A program made the translations under genes and the position numbers. Below are positions 1-6,627 of a DNA stretch of 34,438 bases, piece after piece. Under the pieces are notes generated by a model that searched no databases, was not told where the DNA came from, and was given only the letters and a program-made list of their open reading frames with translations. The stretch's first letter is position 1, and each line of letters opens with the position of its first letter. The stretch is from Solobacterium sp. (GTDB lineage Bacteria; Bacillota_I; Bacilli_A; Erysipelotrichales; Erysipelotrichaceae): contig JAFYHC010000083.1 in NCBI GenBank assembly GCA_017539385.1, positions 1 through 34,438 of the forward strand, written 5' to 3'.

Positions 1-100
1 GATAGCGAAGTGGCCACACCTGTTCCCATCCCGAACACAGAAGTTAAGCACTTCAGCGGCGGACATAGCCTTTGGTGAAGTATGCACGTTGCCAGGTCGC
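1..100 (+). rRNA. rrf: 5S ribosomal RNA (5' end cut by window edge)
   Basis: The segment holds the conserved 5S core, with CCCATCCCGAACACAGAAGT at about 28-47 followed by TAAGCACTTCAGCG, and ends in the typical GTTGCCAGG 3' arm near 88-96. About ten 5' bases lie outside the window. A strong intrinsic terminator follows directly, so this is the distal end of an rRNA operon. The 3' end is set by where the conserved closing stem should stop and may be off by a few bases. Confidence 0.93.
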
Positions 101-127
101 AAAGAGGAGACATCTCCTCTTTTTTTT
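101..127 (+). terminator. Intrinsic terminator of the rRNA operon
   Basis: A perfect stem pairs 101-109 (AAAGAGGAG) with 114-122 (CTCCTCTTT) around an ACAT loop and runs into an uninterrupted T tract to 127. It sits immediately after the 5S gene. Confidence 0.92.
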
Positions 128-223
128 GTCCCCCTTCAGCATGAATTACTGTGCAGATAAATTCAGAACGTAGTTTACACATTTTATGTCTTCATCTGAA
201 AACTGGCAGTATTCGATCGACTT

Positions 224-254
224 TTCACTATTTTTTCACAGGAGCGTGTATAAT
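224..254 (+). promoter_or_regulatory. Candidate promoter giving a near-leaderless mRNA
   Basis: A perfect -10 hexamer TATAAT lies at 249-254. The best -35 candidate, TTCACT at 224-229, is 19 bp away, longer than ideal. A start site about 7 nt past the -10 would fall near 261, only about 4 nt before the ATG at 265. A GGAG at 241-244 is too far from that ATG (20 nt) to be a normal ribosome binding site, and it would lie upstream of the transcript. Confidence 0.4.
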
Positions 255-264
255 ATTACCGATT

Positions 265-1191
265 ATGAAACCGTATTATAGATCGTTTATCTGGAAATTA
301 TATGTTGTTGTGGGCCTGTGCGCGCTGATACTGAGCTGTATGCTGTATCTGATCGTAACAGGCGCTGATGTGCGCATTCGTGCCGCCAGTGATCCGGATT
401 CTTCGGAGGTTACCCCGACACCGGATGTGACGCCGACACCATCGGCAGACGTTACACCGACTCCGGAAGTGACGATCGAACCGACTAATACGCCGGACAG
501 CACTCCGTCACCGACGCCGGAAACAACACCATCGCCGACGCCTGAAACAACGCCGGAGACGACCCCGACGCCGACACCGGAAACAACACCCACACCAACC
601 CCGACACCGGTTCCGGAATATGATACGGATACAACAGAGAGTCTGCAGAAAGTCATTAACCTTTCGCATCCTGTCCCGGCTGAGTATGTACCGGGGGATA
701 TGCGTGTTCCCAATGTGCCGGTCTATGGCGATCAGCGCATGCGGGAAGAAGCAGCGAAAGCAATGGAAGAGATGTTTGCGGCGGCAGAGCAGGCCGGCTA
801 CCATCTCTATCTTGCCAGCGGCTATCGTTCCTATGCGAAACAGATTGAAATCTATGAAGAATATGTAACAGAGCGCGGACAGGAAGAAGCAGACCGCATT
901 GATGCACATCCGCGTGCTTCGGAGCACCAGCTTGGTCTTGGTGCTGATCTTTGCACAACAGATGGCGGCTGCGCGTTTGACTATTGTTTTGCACAGCGGG
1001 AGGAATACTCCTGGCTGAAGGAAAACAGCTGGAAATACGGGTATATCGAACGCTATCCGGACGGGAAGGAATCCATTACCCGGATCAAGTATTCCCCATG
1101 GCATTACCGCTATGTCGGCAAAGAACTGGCTGAGAAGATCCATGCGTCGGGACTTTGTCTGGAAGAGTATTTTGAAATCTCTGCATACTGA
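265..1191 (+). CDS. VanY-like M15B D,D-carboxypeptidase, membrane anchored
   Basis: The protein (308 residues from this ATG) should trim D-alanine from peptidoglycan stem peptides outside the membrane. Residues 9-32 form one N-terminal membrane anchor. Residues 50-117 are a Thr/Pro/Glu linker. The M15B domain fills roughly 130-300. The zinc motif SxHxxGxGxD is present (S219, H221, D228), as is PWHYRYVG with H280. The residue three before that histidine, normally the catalytic glutamate of E-P-W-H, is serine here (S-P-W-H), so activity is uncertain. An upstream in-frame ATG at 151 is unlikely: it adds residues that look non-coding and has no ribosome binding site. The chosen ATG also lacks one but follows a perfect -10 box. 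The gene stands alone between the rRNA terminator and the PTS operon. Confidence 0.85.
   Translation: MKPYYRSFIWKLYVVVGLCALILSCMLYLIVTGADVRIRAASDPDSSEVTPTPDVTPTPSADVTPTPEVTIEPTNTPDSTPSPTPETTPSPTPETTPETTPTPTPETTPTPTPTPVPEYDTDTTESLQKVINLSHPVPAEYVPGDMRVPNVPVYGDQRMREEAAKAMEEMFAAAEQAGYHLYLASGYRSYAKQIEIYEEYVTERGQEEADRIDAHPRASEHQLGLGADLCTTDGGCAFDYCFAQREEYSWLKENSWKYGYIERYPDGKESITRIKYSPWHYRYVGKELAEKIHASGLCLEEYFEISAY
412..615 (+). repeat. In-frame Thr-Pro coding repeat (wall-spanning linker)
   Basis: About 200 bp of degenerate ACNCCN codon repeats encode units such as [10 protein letters not shown] and TPTP between the membrane anchor and the catalytic domain. The short period makes the tract prone to length change by slippage in multiples of 6 or 15-18 bp. 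The reverse strand reads as a spurious Gly/Val-rich frame, which I do not consider a gene. Confidence 0.85.
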
Positions 1192-1205
1192 CAAAATTTA
1201 AGGCA

Positions 1206-1234
1206 TTGAAATGATAGCGCTTACATGATATATT
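1206..1234 (+). promoter_or_regulatory. Sigma-A promoter of the PTS IIB-IIA operon
   Basis: TTGAAA at 1206-1211 and TATATT at 1229-1234 are separated by exactly 17 bp, a near-consensus housekeeping promoter. The spacer is almost entirely occupied by a cre-like site. The leader to the IIB start is about 200 nt, long enough for RNA-level control. Confidence 0.75.
1212..1225 (+). promoter_or_regulatory. cre operator (CcpA site) inside the promoter spacer
   Basis: TGATAGCGCTTACA matches the catabolite-responsive element consensus TGWAARCGYTWNCW at 13 of 14 positions. It sits between the -35 and -10 hexamers, where CcpA would block polymerase binding. This predicts repression of the PTS genes on preferred sugars. 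Confidence 0.8.
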
Positions 1235-1266
1235 TTCTTCGTCAGGATAATACGGTACCAAATTGT

Positions 1267-1330
1267 AAAAGAATGCGGTGACCGGATTCCCAGGATTCTT
1301 TTCATGAGAGAGTCGAAAGAATCGATCCTG
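1267..1330 (+). other. Leader RNA with two mutually exclusive hairpins
   Basis: AAAAGAAT at 1267-1274 is perfectly complementary to ATTCTTTT at 1295-1302. The overlapping segment CAGGATTCTTT at 1291-1301 is also complementary to AAAGAAT-CGAT-CCTG at 1316-1330, with a four-base bulge. The two stems share 1295-1301 and cannot form together. Downstream, CTTTGC (1340-1345) pairs with GCGAAG (1355-1360). No T tract follows any stem, so this is not an ordinary terminator. The known LicT/SacY antiterminator target sequence was not recognised. Confidence 0.4.
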
Positions 1331-1365
1331 CTGGTTCTACTTTGCGCCGGTACTGCGAAGAGCGA

Positions 1366-1379
1366 TGTAAGCGCTTAAA
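1366..1379 (+). promoter_or_regulatory. Second cre-like site in the transcribed leader
   Basis: TGTAAGCGCTTAAA matches the cre consensus at 13 of 14 positions. It lies about 130 bp downstream of the promoter and about 60 bp before the IIB start codon, a position where CcpA could act as a roadblock or cooperate with the site at 1212-1225. Confidence 0.6.
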
Positions 1380-1441
1380 GCCGTACTTGCGTACGCGTAA
1401 CATTAAAGATAAAATAAATGGTATAGAAAAGGAGAAAAAAA

Positions 1442-1747
1442 ATGGCAAAGACAATTACATTATTCTGTGCTGCAGGTATGTCCACATCGTTACTTGTTAA
1501 CAAGATGAAAGAAGCAGCAGCTGCAAAGGGAGCTGACTACGATATCGCAGCTTACTCTCTGGGTGAACTCGATGTTCAGGGCCCGAAGGCTGACGTTATC
1601 CTTCTTGGACCGCAGGTTCGTTATGCAAAGGCAAAAGTTCAGGCTGCTTGCCCGAACACACCTCTCGCAGACATCCCGATGCAGATGTATGGTCTGATGG
1701 ATGGCAAGAAGACTCTGGAACTTGCTGAAAAACTGTTAGGAGCATAA
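1442..1747 (+). CDS. PTS sugar transporter subunit IIB, lactose/cellobiose family
   Basis: The 101-residue cytoplasmic phosphocarrier has full family length. Cys9 in the N-terminal motif LFCAAGMSTSLLV is the residue phosphorylated by IIA, and the P-loop following it is intact. It would pass phosphate to a sugar bound by a membrane IIC subunit. GGAG at 1431-1434 in an A-rich stretch sets the start. IIA follows after 7 bp. No IIC gene is present in the window, so the transport partner must be encoded elsewhere. Substrate cannot be read from the sequence; cellobiose, chitobiose and lactose are all handled by this family (celA, chbB and licB are names used for relatives). Confidence 0.93.
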   Translation: MAKTITLFCAAGMSTSLLVNKMKEAAAAKGADYDIAAYSLGELDVQGPKADVILLGPQVRYAKAKVQAACPNTPLADIPMQMYGLMDGKKTLELAEKLLGA

Positions 1748-1754
1748 TAGCAGG

Positions 1755-2066
1755 ATGGAAGGAACAGAATTAGTAGCTTTCAATATCATCGCGTCTGTTG
1801 GTACAGCTCGTTCTACTTACATTCAGGCAATCGATGAAGCAGCAGCTGGCAACTTTGAAGAAGCTGAAAAGCTGATCAAAGAAGGTCAGGAAGCTTTCAA
1901 CGGCGGACACGCTACACACCACGAACTGCTCACAAAGATGGCTCAGGGCGAAAAAGTTGAAATGACTCTGCTGCTCACACACGCTGAAGACCAGCTGATG
2001 AGTGCAGAAGCATTCGGCATCCTCGCAGGAAAGTTCATCGATCTCTACAAGCAGGTCAAGGGCTAA
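1755..2066 (+). CDS. PTS sugar transporter subunit IIA, lactose/cellobiose family
   Basis: This 103-residue protein is the helical, trimeric IIA of the lactose/cellobiose PTS. It takes phosphate from HPr and gives it to IIB. The active-site segment LLTHAEDQLM carries the phosphorylated histidine H76 and the metal-binding aspartate D79 that sits in the trimer centre. The gene is 7 bp behind the IIB gene, with AGGAG about 12 nt before its ATG, so the two are co-transcribed. The operon ends in a strong terminator just after the stop. No IIC or phospho-glycosidase is attached, which is unusual for this family. Confidence 0.93.
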   Translation: MEGTELVAFNIIASVGTARSTYIQAIDEAAAGNFEEAEKLIKEGQEAFNGGHATHHELLTKMAQGEKVEMTLLLTHAEDQLMSAEAFGILAGKFIDLYKQVKG

Positions 2067-2070
2067 GATC

Positions 2071-2096
2071 AAAAAAGTCTCTACGGAGACTTTTTT
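2071..2096 (+). terminator. Intrinsic terminator after PTS IIA
   Basis: AAAAAAGTCTC (2071-2081) and GAGACTTTTTT (2086-2096) form a perfect 11-bp stem capped by a TACG loop closed by C-G, the very stable UNCG type. The 3' arm supplies the U tract. Confidence 0.95.
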
Positions 2097-2134
2097 CTTT
2101 GCCTGTGACATAATGGAGGGCAGAGGAATACACT

Positions 2135-2794
2135 ATGAATCAGATCGAGGCTATCTTTTTTGACTTTGATGATACACTTGGCAACCGCGAAGTGTATGCA
2201 TATAACTGCTACAGAGCAATCATCCAGGAACATACATCGATCACAGATCCGGTAGAACTGGAAGCTGTACTGCAGGACTGCATGATCTGGGATCAGAAGG
2301 GCAACTGCAACAAGGGCTATGTCCGGGATAAACTCAGAAATGAGTGGAATATTGATCTGCCCTATGAAGATTTCAACAGTTACTGGGACAGCCGCCTGTG
2401 GGAGTTTACAGAGCTTCTTCCGGATGCCAGAGAAGTGTTGGAAGAACTGAAAACACGCTACAAGATCGGCATTATTACCAACGGACCGTCACTGGGACAA
2501 AAGCGCAAGCTGCAGAAAGCAGGCCTCTGGGATCTGTTTGGCGAAGAGCATATTATCGTGAGCGGGGATTATCCGTTTGCCAAGCCGGACCCGCGTCTGT
2601 TTCAGGAAGCGTGCAGACGGCTGAATGTACAGCCGGAACACGCAGTACATGTCGGTGATATCTTTGCAAAAGATGTTGTGGGGGCGTACCGGGCAGGCAT
2701 GACACCGGTATGGATCTGGACACAGGGAGAACGCAGGAACCATTCCGGCGTAATCACCATCCATTTTCTGAAAGTACTGACAAATCTTTTCTGA
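2135..2794 (+). CDS. HAD-superfamily phosphatase
   Basis: This 219-residue soluble hydrolase carries all four HAD motifs: DFDDT with nucleophile D10 and acid D12, TNG at T115, K150 in AKPDPRLF, and VGDIFAKD with D175 and D180. The segment between motifs I and II is a helical C1-type cap, as in YjjG, phosphoglycolate phosphatase and haloacid dehalogenase relatives. The substrate is likely a small phosphorylated metabolite and cannot be named. GGAGGG at 2115-2120 lies upstream of the ATG. It is a single gene between the PTS terminator and the transketolase promoter region. Confidence 0.88.
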   Translation: MNQIEAIFFDFDDTLGNREVYAYNCYRAIIQEHTSITDPVELEAVLQDCMIWDQKGNCNKGYVRDKLRNEWNIDLPYEDFNSYWDSRLWEFTELLPDAREVLEELKTRYKIGIITNGPSLGQKRKLQKAGLWDLFGEEHIIVSGDYPFAKPDPRLFQEACRRLNVQPEHAVHVGDIFAKDVVGAYRAGMTPVWIWTQGERRNHSGVITIHFLKVLTNLF

Positions 2795-2805
2795 TTCTTT
2801 CAGAA

Positions 2806-2819
2806 TGTAAACGGTTTCG
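2806..2819 (+). promoter_or_regulatory. Possible weak cre site before the transketolase genes
   Basis: TGTAAACGGTTTCG matches the cre consensus at 12 of 14 positions, with mismatches at the usual Y after CG and at the last base. It lies about 90 bp before the transketolase start. It is weaker than the sites at 1212 and 27124. Confidence 0.35.
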
Positions 2820-2825
2820 GTGAAC

Positions 2826-2861
2826 AAAGCCCTTTAAAATCAATGAAAACAGGCTTTTTTT
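2826..2861 (+). terminator. Weak candidate terminator after the HAD gene
   Basis: AAAGCC (2826-2831) pairs with GGCTTT (2852-2857) across a 20-nt loop and runs into a seven-base T tract. The large loop makes it weak. An extended -10 like TGTTAGAAT at 2874-2882 just beyond could start the transketolase transcript. Confidence 0.4.
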
Positions 2862-2910
2862 AGAACATTTGTATGTTAGAATAGCAGGGCATTCAACGGA
2901 GGAAAACTGA

Positions 2911-3726
2911 ATGGACAGAAAAGAACTTCAGAAACATGCAAATAACATCCGTATCAATATTATCAAAGAGGTCGCGAATGCGAATTCCGGTCATCCGGGC
3001 GGATCACTGAGTGCCGCGGATATCGTTACTGTTTTATATTTCAACGTAATGGATATCAACAAGGATAATGTCGGAACAAGAGATCGCGACCGTTTTGTTT
3101 TATCCAAGGGACACGCATCACCGCTGCTGTATGCGGTGCTGGCTGAGAAAGGATTCCTTCCGGAAGAAGAACTCCTGACATTCCGCAAGATGAAATCCAG
3201 ACTGCAGGGACATCCGGATATCAATGAACTGGATGGCATTGACATGAGCACAGGTTCACTGGGACAGGGAATCTCCGCTGCTGTCGGTATGGCCATTGCC
3301 AATAAGCTGGATGGACAGGGACACCGCATCTATGCACTGCTGGGTGATGGTGAATGTGAAGAAGGACAGGTATGGGAAGCTGCCATGGCTGCAGCCCACT
3401 ACAAACTGGACAATCTGTGCGCAGTGATCGACCACAACCATCTGCAGATCGACGGTGATATCAATGATGTCATCGGACCAGATCCGCTGGATGAGAAATT
3501 CCGTGCATTCGGATGGAATGTACTGTGCATCGACGGACATGACTACGATGCGATCGAAGCTGCGTTCAATGCCGCAAAAGAATGCAAAGGCAAACCGACC
3601 TGCATCGTTGCAGAGACCATCAAGGGCAAAGGCGTCTCCTTCATGGAGAACCAGGCCGGATGGCATGGAAAAGCACCGGATGCAGAACTGACAAAAGTCG
3701 CACTGGCAGATCTGAAAGGAGAGTAA
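2911..3726 (+). CDS. Transketolase, N-terminal (TPP pyrophosphate-binding) subunit
   Basis: The 271-residue protein is the first half of a split transketolase, which moves two-carbon ketol units between sugar phosphates in the pentose phosphate pathway. The metal/TPP motif runs from GDG at 145-147 to N176 in DHNHLQ, and the substrate-side histidines SGHPG (about 26-30) and GHAS (67-70) are present. GGAGG 8 nt upstream supports the ATG. The C-terminal subunit follows after 2 bp, so the two halves should form one enzyme. Split transketolases are common in anaerobic Bacillota and archaea. Confidence 0.95.
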   Translation: MDRKELQKHANNIRINIIKEVANANSGHPGGSLSAADIVTVLYFNVMDINKDNVGTRDRDRFVLSKGHASPLLYAVLAEKGFLPEEELLTFRKMKSRLQGHPDINELDGIDMSTGSLGQGISAAVGMAIANKLDGQGHRIYALLGDGECEEGQVWEAAMAAAHYKLDNLCAVIDHNHLQIDGDINDVIGPDPLDEKFRAFGWNVLCIDGHDYDAIEAAFNAAKECKGKPTCIVAETIKGKGVSFMENQAGWHGKAPDAELTKVALADLKGE

Positions 3727-3728
3727 TC

Positions 3729-4655
3729 ATGGCAAAAGCAACGAGAGAAGCATATGGTGAGACACTCGCCGAACTGATTCAGAAGAATCCGAAGATCGTC
3801 GTCCTGGATGCGGACCTGGCAGAATCCACGCATGCGGCTGTTGCCGGCAGAAAAGCACCGGAGCGGTTCTTTGACATGGGTATCTCCGAAGCCAATATGA
3901 TCGGCACAGCAGCCGGTTTTGCGGCAAGCGGCTATATTCCCTTCGCATCGTCTTTTGCAATGTTCTGTACTGGACGCGTATGGGAACAGATCCGCAACAG
4001 TGTTGCCTACCCGCATCTCAATGTAAAGATCGTTGGTTCCCACAGCGGTATTACAGTCGGTGAAGACGGTGTTACCCACCAGGCAATTGAAGACATTGCT
4101 ATCATGCGTGCAATCACAGGTCTGGAAGTATATGTACCGTGTGATCAGTATGAAACACGTGCAGTCATTGAATATGTCGCAAGTTCCACAAATCCTTGCT
4201 ACGTGCGTCTTGGCCGTTCCAAGGTGGAAGATGTATTCGATGCGGATTATAAGTTTGATATCAATAAGATCAATGTCCTGCGCAAGGGCGAAAATGTAGC
4301 AATCTTCTGCTGCGGTCTGATGGTGCAGTCCTCTCTGGAAGCCGCAAAACTGCTGGAAGCCGAAGGCGTGCACGCAACGGTCGTTGATGTATGCTCGCTC
4401 AAACCGGCGGATATAGACGGCATTACGGACATCCTGAAGAGCCATGAGCACATCTTCACTGTGGAAGAACATTCCATCACAGGCGGACTTGGTTCCCTCA
4501 TCTGTGAGGTGGCTTCTGAAAAATGTCCGCGCATCATCCATCGCATTGGCATGTATGGCTTCGGTGAGTCCGGCAATTATAAAGAACTCCTGAAGGAATA
4601 CAAACTGGATGGTGAGGGCGTTTACGACCAGATCAAGGGATATCTTGGAGAATGA
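3729..4655 (+). CDS. Transketolase, C-terminal (pyrimidine-binding) subunit
   Basis: This 308-residue partner contains the transketolase pyrimidine domain (DADLAEST near the N terminus, then FDMGISEANM, whose glutamate activates TPP) and the C-terminal transketolase domain (TVEEHSITGGLGS). The ATG two bases after the previous stop, with AAAGGAGAG 6-12 nt upstream, is clearly the start. A longer in-frame reading back to 3582 merely overlaps the first subunit. The stop codon lies inside the 5' arm of the terminator stem. Confidence 0.95.
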   Translation: MAKATREAYGETLAELIQKNPKIVVLDADLAESTHAAVAGRKAPERFFDMGISEANMIGTAAGFAASGYIPFASSFAMFCTGRVWEQIRNSVAYPHLNVKIVGSHSGITVGEDGVTHQAIEDIAIMRAITGLEVYVPCDQYETRAVIEYVASSTNPCYVRLGRSKVEDVFDADYKFDINKINVLRKGENVAIFCCGLMVQSSLEAAKLLEAEGVHATVVDVCSLKPADIDGITDILKSHEHIFTVEEHSITGGLGSLICEVASEKCPRIIHRIGMYGFGESGNYKELLKEYKLDGEGVYDQIKGYLGE

Positions 4656-4677
4656 GGCATTGCCTCATTCTTTTTTT
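4650..4677 (+). terminator. Intrinsic terminator overlapping the transketolase stop codon
   Basis: GAATGAGGC (4650-4658) pairs perfectly with GCCTCATTC (4662-4670) around ATT, followed by seven Ts. The TGA stop at 4653-4655 is within the 5' arm, so a terminating ribosome would transiently cover the stem. Confidence 0.93.
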
Positions 4678-4687
4678 GTCCTAAAAT
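4660..4687 (+). promoter_or_regulatory. Candidate promoter nested in the terminator
   Basis: TTGCCT (4660-4665) and TAAAAT (4682-4687) are 16 bp apart and would drive the GH3 gene. The -35 element lies in the 3' arm of the preceding terminator. Both hexamers are imperfect. Confidence 0.4.
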
Positions 4688-4710
4688 GAAAGGACAGGGA
4701 GTACACGATC

Positions 4711-6624
4711 ATGCACAAACTCGGAAAAGAAATACTGGCTGCAGTGCTTCTGACTGCGGCTATTGGCGGCTGTACCGCAAGAACCACACCCGAACCGGAA
4801 AAAGATGTGATCCAGGAGCGGGTCGATCAGATGACACTGCAGCAGAAAGTCGAGCAGATGCTCGTCATTGCGATACGCGGCTGGAATGGAGAAGCCAGAT
4901 TCACCATGGTGAATGACCCGGTAAAAAAATACTTAGCCGGTCACACGATCGGCGGATTCATTGCCTTCGCAGAGAATCTGGAATCCAATGACCAGACCGC
5001 TGACTTTGTGGAAGATATGCAGGAAGCTGCCGTACAGAATAGCGGCATTCCGCTTCTGATGGCAGCGGACCAGGAAGGCGGCACTGTCTATCGTCTCTCG
5101 CAGGGCGTCGGCGGTACCGGCAATATGCCATTATGCGCTGCAGGGGACCCATCCTATGCCGAACAGATGGCACTTCTGACAGGCAAAGAACTGTCTGCGG
5201 CCGGCTTCAATACGGATTTTGCACCGGTACTGGATATCAATTCCAATCCTTCCAATCCGATCATCGGCGTACGCTCGTTCAGTGATGATGCACAGACGGC
5301 TGCGCAATACGGTGTATCGTTTATCAAAGGCCTGCACAATGCCGGCATCCTGACATCGCTGAAACATTTCCCGGGACATGGTGATACAGCAACCGACAGC
5401 CATACCGGTCTTCCGCTGATCAATGCATCATTAGAAGAACTGGAACAGCGGGAACTGATCCCGTTTGCGGCTGGTATACAGGCCGGTGCAGAGATGATCA
5501 TGACTGCGCACATCCAGTATCCCAATATCGAAACAGGCACGTACACATCGATCCTGGATGGTCAGGAAATATCACTTCCGGCAACCCTTTCCCATACGAT
5601 CCTCACCGGGATCCTGCGGGAAAAGATGGGATTTCAGGGTGTGATCTGCACCGATGCCATGAACATGGATGCGATCGCACAGCATTTCGATCCCAAAGAC
5701 AGCGCCAGACTGGCAATTCTTGCCGGTGTGGACCTGCTTCTGATGCCGGTATTGGTTGAGTCGGAAGAGGGGCTGTCCAATCTCGATGCGTTTGTGGAAT
5801 CGATCGTTTCCATGGTCAATGACAAAACGATCCCGGAATCCCGCATCAATGAATCGGTATACCGCATCCTGACCATGAAGCAGAAAGCCGGCATTCTGGA
5901 TATCAAATACGATGCTGCACGGCGCACACAGCTGCATGAATCCGCCGCATCGATCGGCAGTAAAGAACACCAGGAAGAAGCACGTGCAATTGGAGACAAG
6001 GCAGTCACCGTCCTGATGAATGATAATGATATCCTTCCCATCAAAGGGGATGCGTATCAGAATGTCCTGATGATCGGCATGCGTGCGGATCATCCCGCTT
6101 CGATGAACTATGCCATGAAGCAATTGAAGGCAGAGGGCGTCGTATCGCCGGCAGTACAGGCCGAAAGCATGTCTCTGCAGTATGGGGATAATACGCAGAA
6201 CTGCCTGAATGCGATACCAGGCAGGGATCTGGTCATCATCACAAGCAATCTCTATTCACCCAGTCAGCTGAATCTTTCCGCCAGTGAATCCATGCGCGGC
6301 ACCGTCCAGTGCATCGAGCAGGCAAAAGCCTATGGGATCCCTGTGGTCATGATCTCCAGCGGACAGCCGTATGATGCGGTTCTGTTCCAGAACTCCGATG
6401 CGATCGTATGCATCTATGATCCGGTGGGCATGCGTAATGTGGACGCGGAAGGCAATCCGGCCGGCACATACGGAGTGATGCTGCCATGTGCGTTCGATAT
6501 CATCTTCGGACGCTGTGCAGCGACCGGCAGACTGCCGCTCTCGCTTCCGGATATTGTCAATGGTGCCTATACCGATACAGTCCGTTATTCCCGTGGAAGC
6601 GGTCTGACCACGACGGTCAACTGA
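4711..6624 (+). CDS. Glycoside hydrolase family 3 lipoprotein, NagZ-like beta-N-acetylhexosaminidase
   Basis: The 637-residue protein is a secreted lipoprotein with lipobox AIGGC at C21. The GH3 barrel spans about 35-390. The NagZ signature KHFPGHGDTATDSH lies at 218-231, with the D229/H231 general acid-base dyad on the mobile loop, and the nucleophile is D315 in TDAMNM. The C-terminal 250 residues form the alpha/beta sandwich found in Gram-positive NagZ proteins (YbbD type). It probably removes GlcNAc from muropeptides outside the cell for wall recycling. GGGAG upstream supports the ATG. The PAP2 gene follows 3 bp after the stop, so the pair is likely co-transcribed. Confidence 0.92.
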   Translation: MHKLGKEILAAVLLTAAIGGCTARTTPEPEKDVIQERVDQMTLQQKVEQMLVIAIRGWNGEARFTMVNDPVKKYLAGHTIGGFIAFAENLESNDQTADFVEDMQEAAVQNSGIPLLMAADQEGGTVYRLSQGVGGTGNMPLCAAGDPSYAEQMALLTGKELSAAGFNTDFAPVLDINSNPSNPIIGVRSFSDDAQTAAQYGVSFIKGLHNAGILTSLKHFPGHGDTATDSHTGLPLINASLEELEQRELIPFAAGIQAGAEMIMTAHIQYPNIETGTYTSILDGQEISLPATLSHTILTGILREKMGFQGVICTDAMNMDAIAQHFDPKDSARLAILAGVDLLLMPVLVESEEGLSNLDAFVESIVSMVNDKTIPESRINESVYRILTMKQKAGILDIKYDAARRTQLHESAASIGSKEHQEEARAIGDKAVTVLMNDNDILPIKGDAYQNVLMIGMRADHPASMNYAMKQLKAEGVVSPAVQAESMSLQYGDNTQNCLNAIPGRDLVIITSNLYSPSQLNLSASESMRGTVQCIEQAKAYGIPVVMISSGQPYDAVLFQNSDAIVCIYDPVGMRNVDAEGNPAGTYGVMLPCAFDIIFGRCAATGRLPLSLPDIVNGAYTDTVRYSRGSGLTTTVN

Positions 6625-6627
6625 TCT

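Noticed and set aside
276-713. Minus-strand reading frame encoding a Gly/Val-rich repeat protein opposite the VanY gene
   Set aside because: It is the mirror of the Thr/Pro codon repeat, has no ribosome binding site, and the plus strand encodes a clear M15B domain.
1267-1360. Leader hairpins as a LicT/SacY-type RAT antiterminator
   Set aside because: The conserved RAT sequence and an overlapping U-tract terminator are both missing; reported only as an uncharacterised structure.
3582-3728. Longer N terminus for the transketolase C-terminal subunit
   Set aside because: The extension overlaps the first subunit in another frame; the ATG at 3729 has the ribosome binding site and the family start.
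3543-4541. 332-codon minus-strand frame opposite transketolase
   Set aside because: The plus strand encodes both transketolase subunits with all cofactor motifs; the antisense frame shows no domain.
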